NCBI GenBank assembly: GCA_001949185.1
Contig: BDGG01000007.1
Span: 186,001-250,000, forward strand
Source of the DNA: Ramazzottius varieornatus
Taxonomy: Eukaryota; Tardigrada; Eutardigrada; Parachela; Ramazzottiidae
Length of the DNA: 64,000 nucleotides
Direction: 5' to 3'
Shown one piece after another: positions 33,003-43,339 of the stretch. Made by a program: the position numbers and the translations under genes. Every line of letters starts with the position of its first letter. The first letter of the stretch is position 1. The notes under the pieces are model-generated. The model was not told where the DNA came from and ran no database searches. It worked only from the letters and a program-made list of their open reading frames with translations.

Positions 33003-33123
33003 CTTAATCATTGGCATGGACAGGATCGTTGGCAGCCGGCCGAAACCGGCAACGCTCCTTATTTTTAGCTGACCACTGCCGCTTTCGGACGGCTGCCAAT
33101 GATTATGCACATGCCAATGATTA
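33003..33123. repeat. Imperfect foldback, about 120 bp
   Basis: CATTGGCATGGACAGGATCG then TTGGCAGCCGGCCGAA is mirrored by TTCGGACGGCTGCCAATGAT then TATGCACATGCCAATGA. Confidence 0.7.
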
Positions 33124-33129
33124 GGCCAG

Positions 33130-35580
33130 GCACGTGTACTCTTATCAGAAGGAGCTTACGTGATAAACTCTTGCAAAGTTTGATGACTGAGCTATACGAA
33201 CCTGAAAAGCAACTACTGTAATGCTTCTTGAACTTCGCGATCGTCATCATATGCGTCAATTTTGCACGTCGGGCACGAGTTTCACGCAGTCTGGCCAAAC
33301 AACAGGGCATGTGGTAAAAGCTGAACAAGACGCTGGACACGGACATTGGACAATTCCCGGTTGGACAGCTGTACTGGACAATTGGACAGGACAAACTGAT
33401 TTGGAACCGCGTACAAACGCGACCGAAGCACGAAAACATCTTTTTATATTTTCCAAATGACGCAATGGTGACACAGTATCGACAGCAAAGTGAGCAAACG
33501 ACGGAAATTTCGAAAGTGCAATCCATAATTTGAACAATTTCATGACACTAAAGTACTTTAAGTGATTCAAGGAAATTCTAATGAAACAGACCAGGTCGTC
33601 TGAGTTCCCGATTCAGCTTCCAGTCTGAATGATTTGAGACGTAGTTGGTGCGCCTTAAGTCGGCAAACGAAACGTGAAGATCGCAGTCTCGAGCAGCGCA
33701 CTGGTCCATTGTTAGTGGCTGGAATCTGTTAGAGCTACTTTGAAAGACGCGGGGTTCAAGGCACAGGTACGCGGCTCTGAGAATTACGTAGTTGTTGGAT
33801 AACCAAGACACAAAGATGAGGAACCTTCCGCAGTCTGGTACGGAGGCGCTCTGTAAATTGCTGAAGCTATAGCTCGAAGAACGCCCTGTTGCAAAGGAAC
33901 AGCTCTGACATCTTGAAGAAGCAGACTTCGCACCAACCACTGTTGTGAAGCAAATTAGGGCCGAAGTCCGTCTCAAAAGTGACCAACAGTAGACGCTTGT
34001 TTACCTCAGTTGTGAAGGGTTTCGATGATAAGATGCCTCAATCATCGACCTGCCATTTCGCTAGTCACGAGCCTGGCGGCTATGCATTGTGGAGCTACGA
34101 GGTAAACGACATAATTCGAGCGTATATTTTCTCAGCTCCTGTTGCTTGTAATCACTGATCAACCGCTTCTTGTTCCATGAGGTAGATCGATCCCTCTGTT
34201 CCAGTTCCTAGTGGGTTATCGGAACGACAACGCGTTGTAGATCACAGGGATTTTTCCGGGGAGAGAGATGCGTCAGTTCAATGTTAAAAAGCCTGCATCG
34301 CCACGTTCGTGTACGTACTGCGCGGAGGCAGCGAATATTTACAGTATACCTGGATTATGTCGTTTATCTCGTATAGTTGCGTGATTACCGGTGAGAGATG
34401 CAGGGTTCGACAAAGTGTCCGAGAACGGGAGACTGACTCCGCGAAAGTAACGCATTTCCAGTTTCTCGCGACAGTAGCGCACTTGCGGTGATTATGCTGT
34501 AATCATTGACTACGAAACGTTTATTGCATAGAATTTGAATTGTATGAAATCACATGATTTTATACAATTTTGGTCGAAAACAGACGTGTTTCGCAAGTCA
34601 CGTATCGGCTCTGAATAGAATAAAATCTCATAATTTTATACTCTGTCAGTTTCTGTGCAGAAACCGTTTCGCGGTTGGCTCACTTCCGGCACAGAATATT
34701 AGCATAAAGGGATATTAGGCCGCGCGGGTTCAGCAGGGTATCGGAATTCGCGGGGCCTATCATTTAGCCCTCTACTAGATAACGCCCGGACTTCTTTCGC
34801 TTTTTCTGGTGATAGTTTCGGGAAGACAATTATCTCTTCCCAACTTCAATGCTAGTTTCGGTCGAAAACATGATGAATTTCGAGAAGGAACGAGAGCGGA
34901 AGTCAAGTGGCGCAATGTGGGAGAGGCGTGTAGCTCGGATCACTTGACGCGCCCAGTCCAATTCGCTGATTGGTCTGATCACGGTCCACTCCACCAAAAT
35001 CTCAAATTTCGACCGAAGTGGTCAATAGTACAATCAACTCAGCTTGCACAGAATTTGAAATTCTGTGCAGCGATATTAGGCAAAACATAAGTCGTGGATA
35101 ACTGCACAGCATACAACCTATACTTATGCTGTGCAAGCCGAAAACATGACTTGCGAAACAGGTCCAACATGACTTACAAAACAGGTTTAAAATCGTTTTG
35201 CTGTACAAGCATAGTATGGAGTGGAAGGTAATTCGGCTGGATAAGTTATATCGATACGTCTTCGGGCCTACTTTTGATGCATGTTCATCTTACCAGGCCT
35301 TATATCTTTGTGGAGTATTGTGGGAAAATCCGGAATTCCGCCTTGACTTGATCAAAAGGTTCCTGTTTCCAGTTCAGTTCACTATGTTCTTCATGCCGGA
35401 GCCGATTCCATCTCTGAGTGGAAATACTCAAATGTATTTTGGCAGAAATGGATCGCATGTGGTCGAAGTTTACCGGCTCCACTTTTAACTGCTACTGGGA
35501 TGCATGCAACACAGACGACTACCTGGAAAATCTTCGAGTGTCTACAGTCAGCGTTCAAGACGATATGGAATATGGGCAGC
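33130..35580. other. No gene recognised
   Basis: About 2.4 kb without a convincing gene. There is a possible far-diverged trace of the hairpin repeat at 34901-34955 (CAAGTGGCGCAATG..CACTTGACGCGCC) and a small GCACAGAATTT/AAATTCTGTGC hairpin near 35047. Confidence 0.4.
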
Positions 35581-35585
35581 CGGTG

Positions 35586-36277
35586 CGGCAAAAATGAGGT
35601 TGGTAGTCTTCGAGCCTGTTCAGACCTTGCTTATTTTTGGACTGGAGAATTTTATTAATATCACATCGATAAAATTTGCCAGTCTGGAAATAAGCGGGCT
35701 CTGAACAGGGTCGCAGAAAGGCTCCCATACGGAATTTCACTAGTCCATGACTAGTAAAATCCACCAGTCTCAAGAAAGGTTAGGCTCTAAACAGGCTTGA
35801 CAAGCAGCTCCGTAATTCTGACCAAATTAAAAAACTGCATGTCGAGCCGGTTCATAATTCTACACAAATGTATGACTTGCAGGTGCGTCTCTCGCATCTG
35901 CGCTCGAACGGCTGATAAACTAAAGGTGCGCACCCTGACGACATGCACCTGCATACCGCCGTGCGACGCGCACCTGCAAGTCATACACTTGGGTAAAAGT
36001 GTAAACAGGTTCGACATGTAGTTTTGTTAATATGGTCAAAACTACGGAACTCCTTGTCGAGCCTGTTTAGAGCCTAACCTTTTCTTAAGACTGGTGGATT
36101 TTACTAGTCATGGACTAGTGAAATTCCGTATGGGAGCCTGTCTGCGACCCTGTTCAGAGCCTGCTTATTTCCAGACTGGCAAATTTTATCGATGTCACAT
36201 TGATAAAACTCCCCAGTCTGAAAATAAGCAAGGTCTGAACAGGCTCGAAGACTACCAACCTCATTTTTGCCGTTCCG
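35586..36277. repeat. Large foldback element, about 690 bp
   Basis: The left arm, 35586 to about 35825 (GGCAAAAATGAGGTTGGTAG..), reappears inverted at about 36031-36277 (..CTACCAACCTCATTTTTGCC). Both arms hold sub-palindromes such as ACTAGTCCATGACTAGT and TTTTATCGATGT. The centre has a second inverted pair (ATGTATGACTTGCAGGTGCG and CGCACCTGCAAGTCATACA). No transposase frame; a Foldback-type or long-TIR MITE. Confidence 0.85.
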
Positions 36278-36299
36278 GCCGCCCATAATGGAACATGAC

Positions 36300-37432
36300 T
36301 ACAGTCTGCGTTTCTGAAACATCTCACTGTCGGCGGTCAGTTTGTCGTGCTTCGGCACATCTGTCCCATGTACAGTTATACTGTGGTTGAGGCCGCTGGT
36401 CACAGTCTTCAGACAATGGACTAGTGTTTCGTTAAGGTAAAAACTCCCCAGACGGAAGGAATCAAACGGAAGTTTGAATATTTGAAAATACCACCACTTT
36501 AGGAGCGTTCTAGCCCCTCGGTCCCCAGAGAGCAACTCCCGTGGAGAGATGAATCGGAGACAAGTTGGCACGCAGGCGAGCACAAACGCTTCAAAAGCAT
36601 GTGTGCTCGCCTGCAAGCTGCAACTTACACTGCCGAACTCGACAAACCACCTCTAGAGTGTTTCGCAGCAAAACGATCCTTAATCTTGCTTGTGGTGGTG
36701 GTGGTGGTGTACCCCCTAATTATTCCTTATCCATTCACAGACCCTGTCTGTAGATGCTAGTTTTTCATAGCTCTCGTTCGCGTGTGTCTGTATGGCTATT
36801 TTGCACAATGTCAGCAAGAAACTGTCGGGAGTTATGGTTCGCAATTTATTTATAACAGATGCCTCTGTAAGACGTTAACCAGCTTCACGAGATCCGTACG
36901 AGGCGGCGCAACAAACGACAAAAATTCTGTGCACCTCGTAGAGAAAAGATGAGAGTGAAACAAACGGCAGAAGTACTTCGCTGCGTCAGCTTAATTCCGG
37001 GACAGCACTCCAGTAATCCGTTTACATTGTTGGCGAACATTACCGTTTCCTTTTCCCCGGGAATGTATTGCCGGCTACCCAAACGTCATACTGTCGTACA
37101 CGCAGTTCGCGAAGGCATCTGTACTGTATACCTCTCTTCCTGTTGGTCAAAACTACCGCAGGTGCCGTTTGAGTTGTTCGGTGACCTCACATATTCCGTT
37201 TCCTCGAAGTACTAAAACATAATCGGGGGAACGGCTATCGATTGTTGAGAGTCTAGCATGTGCCCACACCATCGTCTAAAACTAACAAGACCATGTACTC
37301 GGGTTTCATCTCCCTGAAGGTTTCTAGTCTTGCAGTAGTTTGTTTCGTTGCAGCTTTCCGCTTAAGAAACCGCTCTTTCACTTGGACGGTTTAATTTACC
37401 ACATTTTTTGTTGATATCGTTCCATCAGACTT
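36300..37432. other. No gene recognised
   Basis: About 1.1 kb, with a (GGT)n run near 36692-36710 and a GTGTGCTCGCCTGCAAG-like inverted pair near 36570-36615. Confidence 0.4.
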
Positions 37433-38765
37433 GTGTTTGAGATGCAGAACAAGCCAAAATCGGAAAGCATGCTGCCAACGGGCTACTACCATTACTTGTG
37501 GCTTTGCGGATTATATCATCCGGATACCACCCTACAAGCAACACCCAGGCGGTCTTGCTTTCGAATCACCTATTATCACTTGGCGGCAAAGCTGACCATC
37601 TTACTGATGCTCTTAGAAACTGATCAACTATATTGGTTTCTTCTTAAAAGACATCGGCACCCTGGACTTTTTCGTCCTGGTAAGATTGATAAACAACGCT
37701 TCGGATCCTGATCGCTCCACTCGTGATAGTGATACTTTATCAGTCCCGTACAGACGTAGCACAATTACTCTACGAATTCGACCGAGTTTGTACGACCATA
37801 TTGGGAATGGAGAGTACACTTCAAACTCGCAAACGGATGTCCGTCTTCGCGGCAGTATGGATTTCAGCCTGGCTTGCGGTCTTCTGGCTTGGTCTTTCTA
37901 CTCGCGGCTGGAGTGTCATTAGTGTGATTGGCGGTCTGGAAACCCGGTGCAGGTACTGGGCTTTCCGGCGCCGTTATACGTCTCGATGGTTTTCACAAAT
38001 TCAGCCTATGCGGTTTCGATCAACGTGGACGTAGCTTCCCAGCTGATGTATATATTTCCGATTTTCGCTTTGGCGCCATTTTTTTTACTTGCCACATTTA
38101 ATACTGTGTTAGCGTAGTTTTTTTCAATCAACAAAATTTAAACTAATGAAGTACCATTCTTCTTCAAATCTTTGGCGCTTGCATTTGCCAGAGTACACAG
38201 AAACATTTTATCAACCCTTCAAAACGATGCCGATACCGAGTACGTGTCTGCACTGTTGGTAAAAGAAACGAAAAAACTCTATCGACTGCAAGTTCAACCA
38301 ACGTCCTGAATGACACGTTTGGGTTCATTATCTTGGTCAACTGTGTCCGCGATATGATCACGGCTGTGGCAGTCGTTGCGTTACTACTCAGTGTCCCTAC
38401 AAAACAAGACGTGGATGAAACTAGTTTAGCTTATACCGAGAGACTTGCAAAACAAGTGCGATCTTACGGCGACTGGATCAACATCTTCATAACACTGGCG
38501 ACCGCGGCCCTTAGAACTAGTGTTTGTCTTCACTGCAGTTCTCAGGTGATAGCGGTGAAAGCTCAACTTTCGGATTTGATCGATGTATCATTGTAATTTT
38601 TTGCAGGTGAGGAAAATTTACCGATGTCTCCAGAGACATCGAGGGGAGTGCGAGCTACTTGGAGATGAGGCTATGTGTACACAGATCCTCGCCGAACTAG
38701 ATACATCATTGGGATCAATTTCAGCTTCTGGGGTCTTCTTCATCAACCTACACTACGTAGCTAAG
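37433..38765 (+). pseudogene. Gustatory-type (7tm_7) receptor, probably decayed
   Basis: Hydrophobic segments in changing frames follow the layout of invertebrate gustatory receptors. They are SCFRITYYHLAAKLTILLML, then RMSVFAAVWISAWLAVFWLG, then SMVFTNSAYAVSINVDVASQ with MYIFPIFALAPFFLLATF, then GFIILVNCVRDMITAVAVVA. A last exon after TTTTTTGCAG (38607) reads YRCLQRHRGECELLGDEAMC and ends SISASGVFFINLHYVAK|GTCAGT. The hydrophobic end with I-x-A-x-G-x-F-x-I-N is typical of TM7 in this family. At least two frame changes, near 37950 and 38305, have no clear splice sites, so I call it a pseudogene. A multi-exon functional gene is not excluded. Confidence 0.5.
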
Positions 38766-38769
38766 GTCA

Positions 38770-38945
38770 GTACACGCACGAGGGCATGTTATGAGACAGT
38801 AGAAATCATGGGACATGCGGAAAGGACGGCAAACTGGAAATTCGACCGCAGAAAAGTGTGTTACTGTGGATCGGTCGCGTACGTACGTGCTTCCGCACCA
38901 CCGTAGCGAGAATACCTGTCCCATAATTTCCTATCGTACGTGTAC
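38770..38945. repeat. MITE copy A with about 30-bp terminal inverted repeats
   Basis: Starts GTACACGCACGAGGGCATGT and ends inverted ..CCTATCGTACGTGTAC. The interior (AAAGGACGGCAAACTGGAAA then TTCGACCG) is the inverted match of 47943-48127. A partial second copy adjoins at 38939-39050. Confidence 0.8.
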
Positions 38946-39854
38946 ACGCGCTTCGAGCAGTTGTGGGCCAGTATAATTGGCCAAGCAGAAAGGGCGGTAA
39001 AATGTAAATTGAACCGTGGGAAGGTGTCGAATAGTCCGTACGCAGACAGGCCATAAAAATATGAATCAACTTCAAACGTCATAACTGAATGAGAAATGAT
39101 CGATTGTCTATCGCAGGTTGGGTTCAAAAAGGTGCGAAATTCCATAGGCAGTAATCAACACGAGAGTTTTTGATACAAAATCTCTTTCCCCAATTAGTTT
39201 TGGCCAAAAAACCGGTTTTTCAAAAGTACAGTTAACCGTAGATGTTGTCCAGAAAAAATACTTTTTTAGGTTTTTCTAGGTGTTGATTTCTTTTTGAGAA
39301 ATATCAAGCTTATCTTCTGTGGCAACGTTGGGTGGTATATGCTCGCCTGACTTTTCATCGAATTTCAAAGTAGAAAAAGTGGTTTGTGGGAAATCGAGTT
39401 TGAAATGAGGACAGGCCAATATCCGGCTTTCTCTCTGGCCAGTCTTCCAGTGGTCACTCGTGGCTGACCACGATGAAAAGGCTGTGACGCAGGCACTCTC
39501 GCAGTGCGACTCGACTCGCAGAAATTACACGACTGTTATCAAGGTGAACAATCAGGAAAAACCCGATAACAAACAAACAGCTTTGCAGTACATCAAGATG
39601 AGAGTCGAATAAACATGAAACTCCAGTGTTAGGCAACATGTCGCCTGCTCCAAGCGTTTTCCTAGAAAAAAACCCGTTCATTATTGATGCAAATCATTCT
39701 GCATATTTTCTTTCTGAATTTCGCACTCATTCGTTTTTAGGAATTACACAGCATCCCAATGACACATTTTTACGTACATCCCGTCAAACTTGCCTACCTT
39801 ATAGACCACTCGCGTAATGGATGAAAGATCGAAAGTTTCCAGAAACTCACCATT

Positions 39855-40115
39855 ACTTTCGTCATTCTTCAAGTCGTGTTTTTATCGCAGCTTTTAGTAA
39901 GCGATAGTTGGCTAATAACTACATCTGGGTACTAATGGTTCCAGAAACTCACCAATATCGTCGACTGGAACCGACTTCGGCTGCTCTTCCGGTGGCATGA
40001 TCAAGGCGAGTACCCAGATGTATAAATCTCCGGAATGTTATCCGGACAAAGTTATTAGCCAACTATCGCTTACTAAAAACTGCGATAAAAACACGACTTG
40101 AAGAATGACGAAAGT
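39855..40115. repeat. Foldback element with about 65-bp near-perfect arms
   Basis: ACTTTCGTCATTCTTCAAGT (then CGTGTTTTTATCGCAG..) is mirrored by ..GACTTGAAGAATGACGAAAGT. The pairing runs through AGTAAGCGATAGTTGGCTAA and its complement, then to the inner blocks ACATCTGGGTACT and AGTACCCAGATGT. No coding frame. The near-identity suggests recent origin. Confidence 0.9.
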
Positions 40116-40410
40116 ATTTGTTCACAGTACAAAATGTTCTTTCCATGCATTTCATTTGGTGTCACGCCATCACTTGTGCCAACGCGCTGCAGTATTTTAG
40201 GCTCATTAGCTGTCTCTGATTCAAGAAACAGCCAGTCGGCGTGTTGTTAGCATGCTCGGTGATGTCATGGCTCCATTTCATAGATCCTTGTTATATCCGC
40301 CATCTGCAGATATCTTTACTGGAAAAACAATATTCTGTTCTCAAAAAGCGAGAAGATAGCGAATCAGAAAACAAACAACTACACGTGTACAGGGTTTCCC
40401 TTCTTCACAT

Positions 40411-40996
40411 CTAAAACGTACAACAACCCATCACAGGACCCTTGGTGTCCTTTACAGTGAAAAGAACAGAATAAGAATTATCACGCTGAATATCTATCGA
40501 CACTCTCTGTTCAAAGAAGGAAGAGGCTCTAGATTCCCCCGTCACCTCTGCCATCTTTCGTCCGACCGACTCAAACAGCTCCGTTGCGCAGGGTCCCCAT
40601 GGTCCGAGGGTCTCCAGACCACCAGGGAAGAACAACAACTGACTTCCGATGTCCGTGATCTTTTTCTCTTCGGCGGCATCGGCGGCGGATCCGGATTCAA
40701 CCGTTGACATGGCGAAGTTGGTCAGGGCCATGGTATTGACAACTGTGATATCCCACACGAGCTCCTTATTATTCTTCCAAGGAACTTGCGTCATGCCGTC
40801 TGACGTCTCTTGTCGTTCCTAAAGATCCCTGGAGGTTTGAGGATACAGGGATCTGGGCTGAAGTCAGTGCGCCTTTGAGCGACTCACTTAGCGCGCTGTG
40901 TCGGCTGTGACGACCGCCATTAAAGTTGCAACTCAAACCATGTTGACGATACTCGTCCACATACTGGCACCGCAGCGGCAGATGTAAGGACGACAC
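40411..40996 (-). mobile_element. Non-LTR retrotransposon (LINE) 3' coding fragment
   Basis: Two overlapping frames read HGLSCNFNGGRHSRHSALSE, then MTQVPWKNNKELVWDITVVN, FPGGLETLGPWGPCATELFE and RVSIDIQRDNSYSVL. This is the conserved tail that follows the reverse-transcriptase domain in several invertebrate LINE-type proteins (Cys-His segment, G-R-H-x-R-H-x-x-L, W-D-x-T-V-V-D/N-T, I-Q-R-x-N). A frameshift near 40800 separates the two parts and no reverse-transcriptase core is present, so it is a 5'-truncated dead copy, which is normal for LINEs. Confidence 0.75.
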
Positions 40997-41037
40997 AGCT
41001 TGACGCCTAAACGGAGGCCAACGCTGACATGGAGGGC

Positions 41038-41192
41038 GTTGTTGCTACGGCGGTACGGGAAAACGTACGCAGGTACGCGACTGATTCAAACAAACTTACT
41101 TTTCGACGGTTTTCTACGTTTGAATTTCTAATTTGCCGTCTGGCCCATGAGTTTTACCGGCCCATAATTTCTCGACGTGCCTGTACGAGATA
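41038..41192. repeat. MITE copy C (diverged)
   Basis: Shares the GCTACGGCGGTACG...TTTTCGACGGTTTTCTACG...CCGGCCCATAATTTC order with copies A and D, in the same orientation as D. It is diverged and lost its left end. Confidence 0.6.
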
Positions 41193-43339
41193 AACGACGC
41201 GATTTGGTCATAGCAGTGTGTACCTTATGATGTGGTCCATTTTTTAAATTTTTCAATCATTACAATAAATTGCGCTCTTTATTTTTCCCAATATAGAACA
41301 TAAATTCTACGAATGTTTCAAGATGCTTGGACCCAAGAAAGAAAGACCAGACCAAGAAAAAATGCTGAACGACGAGCGAACGGAGTAGGAACGACTCTGT
41401 GAGCTGTTTTCCCCAGGTCGTTTCAAGATCCGGGTGCGCATCCGTTCGGGCGTCACTGGTTGCCATTGCGGTCATAAACGTGAAGACATGGCAAATCAAT
41501 CAAAACGAAGACAGAGTTCGGGTTGGGATTGCAAACAAGAGATTTGAACTTTATTGGAAAGCACTCTCTGAAATCTAGATCACCACGTCACTCACCCCGT
41601 AGCCTCAACCCATCCCAAACTCTATTACAGAACACAATGACAGAGGAAGGTAAGGCACAAAATATCACAGAACGACTTGCGGTATCACAAAGGATCACCT
41701 GTTACGCCTGAAACAGCTGACTGAACCGGAAACGTTGATCAACGCCACGATTGCCGTGACGTCACGTCACACAGTCAGTTTTGATTGTTTGATTTGCTAT
41801 GTTCTCACGTTCGTGACCGCAATGTTACTTAAAAAAACAGGCTCATTTTGCGGTTGTGCTTTCCCGCCGCTGGAAAGGTTAAGAGCGTAAAGCCCAAACG
41901 ACCAGAATGTGGCGGAAACAACAAATTATCAACTCAAGGGATCTGCAGTCAAAGTTCTTTGCGAGAATTCTCATATTGGTTCTAGCACCACTTTGTACCG
42001 AACGGTTGATCAACTACCAATGGAACAAACCATAAAACCAAACTAACCAGTATGTTCTTGAATAAGAAAGTGGGTGTCACTATTGTCACTGCCTCGGACC
42101 GCCTAAAGATCTGTTGGCACCGCCTTTGGCTAATATTAATTTGATTGATTCGAAACAGCATTCTCGAAAACTGTATAAACTACAGTCAGCACCTCGAAAA
42201 GATATCTTAGAAGTTCAGAAAATGGTTAAACGGAACTCCACAAGCCCAAAACCGGCCTGTGTCCACACATGGTTACAATCGGTACGAGTCTTCTCCCTCA
42301 GCCGGCAAACATGATGCAGTGCCTCAGTAACAAATTGCGATGCAGGATGGTGAAAGCTCCTCAAGCCGCTATCGTGAACGCCTTGGAACTGAAGCCAGGG
42401 CGGCTCTTGAAACATTGGGGCAGAGCGATACGATGTTGATGTTAACTTACTCCACTCCCTCCTGTTTCGCCCAAGTGGATCTAGAGCTGCTTGGTGTTAA
42501 CCAGTAAGGGCTGACGATCTGCTCATGTTATTATGGCGGGGTTCCCAGAAACCAGTCACCCGAAAACACCATGTTCTACGATGACTAGGAGATCTCTGAT
42601 GGTTTCTCACCCTTCACGGGAAACAAGAAATTCCTTTCATGCCCCTGCGCAATAGACAGAAGAGCTTCGACGGTCTAACCAACGAAAAGCGTGCTATGAT
42701 TTTTTCTCTCTCGGTAAAGTTGAAAAACGAAACAGAAGATGATGGCTAAAGACCTCAGGCGGTTGGAGGCGGTGGCAATAGCGACTAGATGGTTTAGGCG
42801 GTGACTATAGCCATTTCCTCAGAAAATAGCGAGTGGTCCTATGTCCCTTAGTTTATTGAAAACTAAGTACAGTATTATCCTGGTGCCGAAACAAAAGGAG
42901 AGGACAAGTACGTACCAGGTGTTGGAAATGTAGTGTAGTATTATGGTAGAAAGCCAGCCTCCTGATAAGGTATCTGCCGACGATAATTTCCAGGCATGCT
43001 GAGCATTTACGCAACGTGTTCAGCAGACCAACTGTCCTGCTTGCACTCGTGCATCTGATCCACAAACGATCACATCGCTACTTGTACCACTGGTTCAACT
43101 TTGCGTTCGTTTAATCGTTAGGATTAATTTCAGTTTCGGCCGTAACGTGGCAGTGTTTTATTCAGTCTCAGGTATAAATTCCCCGTTCTTTCAATCAATC
43201 AAGTACAGCTGGTGTACTGAGACTGAATAGTTTAAACTAGCTTTTGTAGCTCAGTTTTTATATCGGTGGTTGATATTAGTCTTCAGTTGACTTGTGTTGC
43301 TTGTTTAATTGTTAAGTGCGTAAACTGTGCCCAGACTGA
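41193..43339. other. No gene recognised
   Basis: About 2.1 kb upstream of the kinase/GH19 gene. A 12-bp inverted pair ATTCAGTCTCAG / CTGAGACTGAAT lies at about 43161-43230, near the presumed promoter. I see no transposase motif. Confidence 0.4.

Noticed and set aside
33578-33976. 132-aa minus-strand ORF in the gene-poor tract
   Set aside because: No motif, no splice support and no related frame elsewhere in the window.
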